A DNA stretch of 64,000 bases from contig JANFNE010000006.1 of assembly GCA_024867545.1 (NCBI GenBank), forward strand, positions 372,001-436,000. Direction: 5' to 3'. Below the pieces are notes generated by a model. The model did no database searches. It was given only the letters and a program-made list of their open reading frames with translations, and had not been told where the DNA came from. Source of the stretch: Phytopythium helicoides (taxonomy: Eukaryota > Oomycota > Peronosporomycetes > Pythiales > Pythiaceae). The translations under genes were made by a program, and so were the position numbers. This document shows, piece by piece, positions 57,871 to 64,000 of this stretch (position 1 is its first letter; each line of letters starts with the position of its first letter).

Positions 57871-59730
57871 TTATGCATGTACACAAGAGCGTCGATTGTG
57901 GCCCACCTCACTGCATATCGTGCAGCGCCGTGTCGGTCGTGCAGTCGATGAGCTTGGACGCTCACCTCGACTAGCAAAACGGCGGGTGCGCTTGCGGCCC
58001 GTACCACTTAGATTGCTTACTGGCGGTAGGACCTGTTCTGGGGACAAGTCGGTCTCGATTGGAATCTCAATGCCGCCTCGCTCTGCGTCATCTCCGCAGC
58101 CATACCCGACCAAATAATTCTTGACAAAGTAGCAGCTGTCGCATGCATCATGCAATTTTTCTAAACACTTCAGTTTGTTCAACGAGGCGATATAGTGACG
58201 GCAAGGCAATCCGTACTGCTGCATAAAATGGCACGTGCATGATCTCTCAGCTAACACAACTCGATGTGTAGAGCGTACACCGCGCGTGCTCTGTACAAAC
58301 GTTTTTCCATTTGTAGAAGGACGGACCTCATAGAAGCCTGATGCTTCAGTTTGCTCGCTCACGATTCGAGATGCGTAAGGTGTTAGAACGCGTCCTTCTC
58401 GTTGCCACTTCATTGCGATTTGCTGGCTTTGGAAAGCATTATCCATAAACTTTTGCATATACGAGAGAAAGAACTCGTATGGAAATTTGTGTCGGATTGG
58501 CACAGCAGCACCATTGCTTGATTCAACAAAGTTTGTAGTGCGCCAGCCATACATCTTGATATTCGCGACGCTAACTGGATGCATGGTCCATCGAGCAGGT
58601 TCAATGCCTTTGATATAGTCTGCGATATGTTTGTGAGTAAGAGCTAGAGTCGAAAGGATCGATTCGTAGAGTTCTGAGGTCTCAGCGGCTTGTAAACGAT
58701 ACACTAGACTCTCGATATCAATCGGAATTGCGCCTTTGAAAGCTGCTTTTATGTTGGAGATGATGTGACGGGTGCAAAATCTTACAACTGCACCCAGAGA
58801 TGCCACACTTAACGCTGCAAAGAGACCACGACCTCGATCGCTGAACACCGGTACACCATCGAAATTAATACCAGCTACCCTGCAATGCCGAATGAACCAT
58901 GAGCAATTGTCGCCGTCTTCACCCTCACACAAAGCAACTGCAAGGATGATGTTGTGATTGTCGCCGTCACGTCCCACCAATATTAGCATGACTTCAGTAT
59001 ACACTTGATGCTTCATGAATGCACCGTCAATACCGAGAATGCGCTGTCCATGCTCTTGATGGCGCTTCACAAATGGATGAGACAAAAAGGCTCGTCGGAA
59101 TCGCCCGTTTCGGTCGAGATCGAAAGCACTGTGGCTTTCAGGATTTAAATCACAAAACTTGGAGAGAAGTGAAGGTAGCATCCGAAAGTGCTGCTCGTAA
59201 TCCCCTCTAGTTGTTGCGAGCACACTGTCCCTCGCTCTGTACATCATTCGTTGAGGCACCGCGACTCCAGCCACAGATTGAACTTGTCTTTGCAGTTGCC
59301 GCGCTGGAATACGAGGGTTTGCAGCCACAGCTGCTCGAGCAACTTCAATCTCACCGGCTTGACGAGCAGTAAGTCTCGCGTTGCCGGTGCAACCATGATG
59401 ATCAATACAGAATGAGCTGATGTAGAATCCTGATACGTTACACTGCTTTTTCTTGTACACAATGACGTAGAATGTGCACGGTGTTGAGCTCGAACAGCTG
59501 TAGTATACGTTCCGACCACCACTTCTCTGTTTATCAATGACTGCACGCTTGCTCTGCGATAGTGCAAGATCCTGGACGAAGGCAGTACACGATTTACGGT
59601 CTGGGAACATCAATCCAACCTTAATGTCATGCGCTGGATTTGATGCAGCCATTTGATTTTGGGAGCAGCAGTAGTGAGAGAGAGAGCGAAAGTTTGCTTG
59701 GGGCAGTGCGAATTGTGGAATGAGCTCCAT
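57871..59730 (-). CDS. MULE transposase, element 2 (intact)
   Basis: 619-residue frame. An N-terminal Cys/His DNA-binding region (FLYWCH/WRKY-GCM1-like, C-x4-C...HHGC) precedes the MULE domain. Catalytic triad candidates are D235 (ILGIDGAFM), D298 (PVFSDRGRG) and E403 (TTNFVESSNG), with the characteristic CTRH between. A SWIM zinc finger follows (C498-x-C500...C510-x-H512, LPCRHY) and a C-terminal CCHC knuckle (CTICSEVGHNRRSC). It cuts and inserts DNA at the TIRs. The initiator element overlaps codons 2-8, so real translation probably starts at Met27 (59652). No stop or frameshift is seen. Confidence 0.92.
   Translation of the reverse strand: MELIPQFALPQANFRSLSHYCCSQNQMAASNPAHDIKVGLMFPDRKSCTAFVQDLALSQSKRAVIDKQRSGGRNVYYSCSSSTPCTFYVIVYKKKQCNVSGFYISSFCIDHHGCTGNARLTARQAGEIEVARAAVAANPRIPARQLQRQVQSVAGVAVPQRMMYRARDSVLATTRGDYEQHFRMLPSLLSKFCDLNPESHSAFDLDRNGRFRRAFLSHPFVKRHQEHGQRILGIDGAFMKHQVYTEVMLILVGRDGDNHNIILAVALCEGEDGDNCSWFIRHCRVAGINFDGVPVFSDRGRGLFAALSVASLGAVVRFCTRHIISNIKAAFKGAIPIDIESLVYRLQAAETSELYESILSTLALTHKHIADYIKGIEPARWTMHPVSVANIKMYGWRTTNFVESSNGAAVPIRHKFPYEFFLSYMQKFMDNAFQSQQIAMKWQREGRVLTPYASRIVSEQTEASGFYEVRPSTNGKTFVQSTRGVRSTHRVVLAERSCTCHFMQQYGLPCRHYIASLNKLKCLEKLHDACDSCYFVKNYLVGYGCGDDAERGGIEIPIETDLSPEQVLPPVSNLSGTGRKRTRRFASRGERPSSSTARPTRRCTICSEVGHNRRSCVHA
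59707..59725 (-). promoter_or_regulatory. Oomycete Inr+FPR core promoter, element 2
   Basis: Same 19-bp GCTCATT...CAATTC match as in element 1, on the minus strand, five bases into the longest transposase frame. Confidence 0.6.
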
Positions 59731-59961
59731 CGCGCCTTCCGGTCGCCAAAGATACCATTTTTAAAGATACTTATGCCTCCGTAAGATCTTACGCCTTCAT
59801 CTTACGCCTTCCGGACGCCAAAGATACCATTTTAAAAGATTTTTTTGCCTCCGTGAGATCTTGCTCCATTTTTGGAAATGTGAGTAATGGTGGTGCAAAT
59901 ACCCCACCTTGTTGACAGTACACTACTTTTGTCAAGGCATTCATCATTTTGGAAAAAACAT

Positions 59962-59991
59962 CTCGTAGTACACCCCTTCTGTCAAAAGTCC
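59962..59991 (-). repeat. Left TIR of element 2
   Basis: Reverse complement of the element 1 left TIR. Followed immediately by the second target-site copy. Confidence 0.9.
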
Positions 59992-60001
59992 GTTATGAAA
60001 T
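59992..60001 (+). repeat. Target-site duplication of element 2 (right)
   Basis: GTTATGAAAT, identical to 56888-56897. Element 1 sequence (AATTACTG...) resumes directly after it. Confidence 0.9.
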
Positions 60002-60033
60002 AATTACTGATTTGTGTAAACACGATTCTGTAT

Positions 60034-60414
60034 TTACTGTTCAAGAACAAATGGCTTTCGACAAAATGGACACGGTGGAGGACCTTCGGTGACGCCGTAG
60101 ACTGGATCTCGCTCTTGGCTCTTCACCAATAGTGTTGCGTAGCATGCGCGGTGCATGCGATGCCCGCAAATGACGGACTGCACCCATGCCCGCACGCCCT
60201 CGCCGCAGAAGTGGCACTCTTCCAGCTTTCGGGCATACTTGACTCGCTTGCGCTCAGCATCGCGAGCTCGGGCTTTTGCGGCAGCGTCCCGCAGACGAGC
60301 TGCACGGAGTCGTGGGTTCCGACGCTCCCGACACACGCGCCGTCCCTGGTGAACCTTCATGTTTCGCTTGGTTTTAAATGCTGCCTTGCATTTCTTGCAG
60401 ATGAACTCGCTCAT
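60034..60414 (-). CDS. C2HC plus RING-H2 zinc-finger protein of element 1
   Basis: 126 residues, same layout as the element 2 copy: C2HC finger near the N-terminus, then RING-H2 ligands CHFC, CGHRMHRAC and PCPFC. The frame is intact although the transposase of the same element is frameshifted. It differs from element 3's copy only at residues such as KRVKYARK versus KRAKYARK. Confidence 0.82.
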   Translation of the reverse strand: MSEFICKKCKAAFKTKRNMKVHQGRRVCRERRNPRLRAARLRDAAAKARARDAERKRVKYARKLEECHFCGEGVRAWVQSVICGHRMHRACYATLLVKSQERDPVYGVTEGPPPCPFCRKPFVLEQ

Positions 60415-60583
60415 TTCGGTTTGGATGCGAGCTCTGTGTGTGTGACGAAATAGGATAAATTTCTACCATTCATTCCAAAAGGGGTGTGCGAGCCATTCAT
60501 TTGCAATACATATGGCTCGACACCCCACCCGGTACTGTATGTACACCTCTTCTGACTATTTAATCTTATTTTGACAATACCAC

Positions 60584-60613
60584 CTCGTAGTACACCCTTT
60601 CTGTCAAAAGTCC
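60584..60613 (-). repeat. Right TIR of element 1, fused to the next unit
   Basis: It ends CTGTCAAAAGTCC and is followed without a gap by TCCAAAAATGGAGC, which is position 116 of the element. Left TIR and 115 bp are missing from the following unit. Confidence 0.9.
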
Positions 60614-60759
60614 TCCAAAAATGGAGCAAGATCTCACGGAGGCAAAAAAATCTTTTAAAATGGTATCTTTGGCGTCCGGAAGGCGTAAGATGAAGGCGTA
60701 AGATCTTACGGAGGCATAAGTATCTTTAAAAATGGTATCTTTGGCGACCGGAAGGCGCG

Positions 60760-62619
60760 ATGGAGCTCATTCCACAATTCGCACTGCCCCAAGCAAACTT
60801 TCGCTCTCTCTCTCACTACTGCTGCTCCCAAAATCAAATGGCTGCATCAAATCCAGCGCATGACATTAAGGTTGGATTGATGTTCCCAGACCGTAAATCG
60901 TGTACTGCCTTCGTCCAGGATCTTGCACTATCGCAGAGCAAGCGTGCAGTCATTGATAAACAGAGAAGTGGTGGTCGGAACGTATACTACAGCTGTTCGA
61001 GCTCAACACCGTGCACATTCTACGTCATTGTGTACAAGAAAAAGCAGTGTAACGTATCAGGATTCTACATCAGCTCATTCTGTATTGATCATCATGGTTG
61101 CACCGGCAACGCGAGACTTACTGCTCGTCAAGCCGGTGAGATTGAAGTTGCTCGAGCAGCTGTGGCTGCAAACCCTCGTATTCCAGCGCGGCAACTGCAA
61201 AGACAAGTTCAATCTGTGGCTGGAGTCGCGGTGCCTCAACGAATGATGTACAGAGCGAGGGACAGTGTGCTCGCAACAACTAGAGGGGATTACGAGCAGC
61301 ACTTTCGGATGCTACCTTCACTTCTCTCCAAGTTTTGTGATTTAAATCCTGAAAGCCACAGTGCTTTCGATCTCGACCGAAACGGGCGATTCCGACGAGC
61401 CTTTTTGTCTCATCCATTTGTGAAGCGCCATCAAGAGCATGGACAGCGCATTCTCGGTATTGACGGTGCATTCATGAAGCATCAAGTGTATACTGAAGTC
61501 ATGCTAATATTGGTGGGACGTGACGGCGACAATCACAACATCATCCTTGCAGTTGCTTTGTGTGAGGGTGAAGACGGCGACAATTGCTCATGGTTCATTC
61601 GGCATTGCAGGGTAGCTGGTATTAATTTCGATGGTGTACCGGTGTTCAGCGATCGAGGTCGTGGTCTCTTTGCAGCGTTAAGTGTGGCATCTCTGGGTGC
61701 AGTTGTAAGATTTTGCACCCGTCACATCATCTCCAACATAAAAGCAGCTTTCAAAGGCGCAATTCCGATTGATATCGAGAGTCTAGTGTATCGTTTACAA
61801 GCCGCTGAGACCTCAGAACTCTACGAATCGATCCTTTCGACTCTAGCTCTTACTCACAAACATATCGCAGACTATATCAAAGGCATTGAACCTGCTCGAT
61901 GGACCATGCATCCAGTTAGCGTCGCGAATATCAAGATGTATGGCTGGCGCACTACAAACTTTGTTGAATCAAGCAATGGTGCTGCTGTGCCAATCCGACA
62001 CAAATTTCCATACGAGTTCTTTCTCTCGTATATGCAAAAGTTTATGGATAATGCTTTCCAAAGCCAGCAAATCGCAATGAAGTGGCAACGAGAAGGACGC
62101 GTTCTAACACCTTACGCATCTCGAATCGTGAGCGAGCAAACTGAAGCATCAGGCTTCTATGAGGTCCGTCCTTCTACAAATGGAAAAACGTTTGTACAGA
62201 GCACGCGCGGTGTACGCTCTACACATCGAGTTGTGTTAGCTGAGAGATCATGCACGTGCCATTTTATGCAGCAGTACGGATTGCCTTGCCGTCACTATAT
62301 CGCCTCGCTGAACAAACTGAAGTGTTTAGAAAAATTGCATGATGCATGCGACAGCTGCTACTTTGTCAAGAATTATTTGGTCGGGTATGGCTGCGGAGAT
62401 GACGCAGAGCGAGGCGGCATTGAGATTCCAATCGAGACCGACTTGTCCCCAGAACAGGTCCAACCACCAGTCAGCAATCTAAGTGGTACGGGCCGCAAGC
62501 GCACCCGCCGTTTTGCTAGTCGAGGCGAGCGTCCAAGCTCATCGACTGCACGACCGACACGGCGCTGCACGATATGCAGTGAGGTGGGCCACAATCGACG
62601 CTCTTGTGTACATGCATAA
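60760..62619 (+). CDS. MULE transposase, element 3 (intact)
   Basis: 619-residue frame, nearly identical to the element 2 transposase. The same DDE candidates (D235, D298, E403), SWIM finger and CCHC knuckle are present. Visible differences include QVQPP for QVLPP near residue 568. The 48-bp direct repeats and the initiator are retained, so it may be expressed despite the lost left TIR. Probable true start is Met27 at 60838. Confidence 0.92.
   Translation: MELIPQFALPQANFRSLSHYCCSQNQMAASNPAHDIKVGLMFPDRKSCTAFVQDLALSQSKRAVIDKQRSGGRNVYYSCSSSTPCTFYVIVYKKKQCNVSGFYISSFCIDHHGCTGNARLTARQAGEIEVARAAVAANPRIPARQLQRQVQSVAGVAVPQRMMYRARDSVLATTRGDYEQHFRMLPSLLSKFCDLNPESHSAFDLDRNGRFRRAFLSHPFVKRHQEHGQRILGIDGAFMKHQVYTEVMLILVGRDGDNHNIILAVALCEGEDGDNCSWFIRHCRVAGINFDGVPVFSDRGRGLFAALSVASLGAVVRFCTRHIISNIKAAFKGAIPIDIESLVYRLQAAETSELYESILSTLALTHKHIADYIKGIEPARWTMHPVSVANIKMYGWRTTNFVESSNGAAVPIRHKFPYEFFLSYMQKFMDNAFQSQQIAMKWQREGRVLTPYASRIVSEQTEASGFYEVRPSTNGKTFVQSTRGVRSTHRVVLAERSCTCHFMQQYGLPCRHYIASLNKLKCLEKLHDACDSCYFVKNYLVGYGCGDDAERGGIEIPIETDLSPEQVQPPVSNLSGTGRKRTRRFASRGERPSSSTARPTRRCTICSEVGHNRRSCVHA
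60765..60783 (+). promoter_or_regulatory. Oomycete Inr+FPR core promoter, element 3
   Basis: Same 19-bp GCTCATT...CAATTC match as in the other copies, inside the first codons of the longest frame. Confidence 0.6.
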
Positions 62620-63012
62620 CCTAGACATAAAGCACAAACGGAGCGTTTCCCATGTGTAATTGTTGGGTTGCTGTAGATATAGATGAAGCAGTGTGCCTTG
62701 ATGCGGCTTGTCTCCAAGTTTTGAGCAAATATCTGCTAGTTTTAGGCAAGTATCTTGTACTTTTGCGCTCATATCCGCTGGTTTTGAGCAAAATCTCTCG
62801 TGATTATGAGCAAAATCTCCACTACTTGTGCGCAAGTATCTTGTAGTTTTGAGCACGCGAGTTCACGATGCGCGTACATGCACACGGATAGGGAAGCCGA
62901 CATAGAAGGGTATCGATCGGAGTGTTTAATCCACCCTGTCAAATCTGTTGTCGTTGAAGTTGCAAATAGTTTTATGAAATAATTACTGATTTGTGTAAAC
63001 ACGATTCTGTAT

Positions 63013-63393
63013 TTACTGTTCAAGAACAAATGGCTTTCGACAAAATGGACACGGTGGAGGACCTTCGGTGACGCCGTAGACTGGATCTCGCTCTTGGCTC
63101 TTCACCAATAGTGTTGCGTAGCATGCGCGGTGCATGCGATGCCCGCAAATGACGGACTGCACCCATGCCCGCACGCCCTCGCCGCAGAAGTGGCACTCTT
63201 CCAGCTTTCGGGCATACTTGGCTCGCTTGCGCTCAGCATCGCGAGCTCGCGCTTTTGCGGCAGCGTCCCGCAGACGAGCTGCACGGAGTCGTGGGTTCCG
63301 ACGCTCCCGACACACGCGCCGTCCCTGGTGGACCTTCATGTTTCGCTTGGTTTTAAATGCTGCCTTGCATTTCTTGCAGATGAACTCGCTCAT
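63013..63393 (-). CDS. C2HC plus RING-H2 zinc-finger protein of element 3
   Basis: 126 residues with all zinc ligands of the C2HC and RING-H2 patterns conserved. It is convergent with the transposase, whose stop is ~390 bp away. The leader runs from the right TIR and carries AT-rich stretches. Confidence 0.82.
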   Translation of the reverse strand: MSEFICKKCKAAFKTKRNMKVHQGRRVCRERRNPRLRAARLRDAAAKARARDAERKRAKYARKLEECHFCGEGVRAWVQSVICGHRMHRACYATLLVKSQERDPVYGVTEGPPPCPFCRKPFVLEQ

Positions 63394-63562
63394 TTCGGTT
63401 TGGATGTGAGCTCTGTAAGTGTGACGAAATAGGATAAATTTCTACCATTCATTCCAAAAGGGGTGTACGAGCCATTCATTTGCAATACATATGGCTCGAC
63501 ACCCCACCCGGTACTGTATGTACACCTCTTCTGACTATTTAATCTTATTTTGACAATACCAC

Positions 63563-63592
63563 CTCGTAGTACACCCTTTCTGTCAAAAGTCC
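63563..63592 (-). repeat. Right TIR of element 3
   Basis: Identical in arrangement to 60584-60613, again followed directly by TCCAAAAATGG of the next copy. Confidence 0.9.
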
Positions 63593-64000
63593 TCCAAAAA
63601 TGGAGCAAGATCTCACGGAGGCAAAAAAATCTTTTAAAATGGTATCTTTGGCGTCCGGAAGGCGTAAGATGAAGGCGTAAGATCTTACGGAGGCATAAGT
63701 ATCTTTAAAAATGGTATCTTTGGCGACCGGAAGGCGCGATGGAGCTCATTCCACAATTCGCACTGCCCCAAGCAAACTTTCGCTCTCTCTCTCACTACTG
63801 CTGCTCCCAAAATCAAATGGCTGCATCAAATCCAGCGCATGACATTAAGGTTGGATTGATGTTCCCAGACCGTAAATCGTGTACTGCCTTCGTCCAGGAT
63901 CTTGCACTATCGCAGAGCAAGCGTGCAGTCATTGATAAACAGAGAAGTGGTGGTCGGAACGTATACTACAGCTGTTCGAGCTCAACACCGTGCACATTCT
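63593..64000 (+). mobile_element. MULE element 4, tandem copy (runs off window)
   Basis: It has the same left boundary as element 3 (missing 115 bp), with the 48-bp direct repeats and an initiator match at 63744-63762. This shows the array has at least two head-to-tail units after element 1. Confidence 0.9.
63739..64000 (+). CDS. MULE transposase, element 4 (5' part only)
   Basis: The first 87 codons match the other transposases with no visible break. Probable start is Met27 at 63817. The rest lies outside the window. Confidence 0.85.
   Translation, partial: MELIPQFALPQANFRSLSHYCCSQNQMAASNPAHDIKVGLMFPDRKSCTAFVQDLALSQSKRAVIDKQRSGGRNVYYSCSSSTPCTF

Larger units (their letters stand above)
56898..59991 (-). 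mobile_element. MULE element 2, complete, inserted into element 1
   Basis: 3,094 bp bounded by 30-bp TIRs (56898-56927 and 59962-59991) and a 10-bp target duplication. It encodes an intact transposase (minus) and a convergent RING-H2 gene (plus). Orientation is opposite to the host element, so the two transposase regions form a ~2.4-kb inverted repeat around the central RING gene. Confidence 0.93.
54417..60613 (+). mobile_element. MULE element 1, interrupted by element 2
   Basis: Left TIR at 54417-54446 and right TIR at 60584-60613 are 30-bp inverted copies differing by one base. The element is split after 56897 by element 2 and resumes at 60002; without the insertion it is 3,093 bp, one base shorter than element 2. 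It carries a frameshifted transposase (plus) and an intact RING gene (minus, 60034-60414). It lies 240 bp upstream of the TKL kinase start. The copy following it begins directly at 60614, so a target-site duplication for element 1 cannot be tested here. Confidence 0.9.
60614..63592 (+). mobile_element. MULE element 3, tandem copy lacking the left 115 bp
   Basis: 2,979 bp. It starts at internal position 116 of the element (compare 54532) and ends in a right TIR at 63563-63592. Both genes are intact. The next copy begins directly at 63593, so unit length equals the 2,979-bp spacing of both genes. Scattered base differences from elements 1 and 2 show that it is a distinct copy. Confidence 0.9.

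Noticed and set aside
54417..59991. Large inverted repeat interpreted as an assembly or palindrome artefact
   Set aside because: TIRs, a 10-bp target duplication and private base differences between arms fit a nested insertion of a second element.

Overview
The window is nuclear DNA of a flagellate eukaryote, most likely an oomycete (Phytophthora/Pythium-like). The evidence is compact GC-rich genes with short canonical introns (mostly 41-91 bp), divergent or convergent neighbours tens to hundreds of bases apart, axonemal genes, Crinkler-type N-terminal domains, a tyrosine-kinase-like (TKL) protein with armadillo repeats, and an oomycete-style Inr/FPR core promoter in the mobile elements. No species can be named.

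Layout. 1-27.4 kb is conserved housekeeping and ciliary DNA: a 5'-polynucleotide kinase of the NOL9/Grc3 family (cut by the window edge), an SH3/RS-rich protein, a giant ~5,300-residue PH/C2/Tudor-like/DEP protein, a MAP10-like protein, a seven-exon M17 leucyl aminopeptidase, the axonemal WD-repeat protein CFAP52 and a five-exon F-box protein. 27.5-34.9 kb is a fast-evolving island. It holds three diverged genes with a Crinkler-like ubiquitin-fold domain (one fused to a kinesin-14 stalk and the first strand of a motor), short hypothetical genes, an inverted duplicate and simple repeats. 35.2-54.2 kb returns to conserved genes: a SAC3/GANP mRNA-export protein with FG repeats, ribosomal protein eL13, a folate/biopterin (BT1) transporter, AATF/Bfr2, a MYND protein with WASHC3-like repeats, and a pseudokinase-kinase-armadillo protein.

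54.4-64 kb is a nest of Mutator-like elements (MULEs). Each full element is ~3.09 kb with 30-bp terminal inverted repeats (TIRs). It encodes a transposase (DDE, SWIM and zinc-knuckle motifs) and, convergently, a 126-residue C2HC/RING-H2 protein, an arrangement like mudrA/mudrB of maize MuDR. Element 2 (minus) sits inside element 1 (plus) with a 10-bp target duplication. Element 1 is followed head-to-tail by 2,979-bp copies that lack the left 115 bp and share the TIR of the copy before.

Functional themes: ribosome biogenesis (NOL9, AATF, eL13), mRNA export (SAC3), cilium/microtubule (CFAP52, MAP10, kinesin-like) and signalling (TKL-ARM, C2 giant). Exon structures were worked out by eye from reading frames and splice motifs; every one is a prediction.
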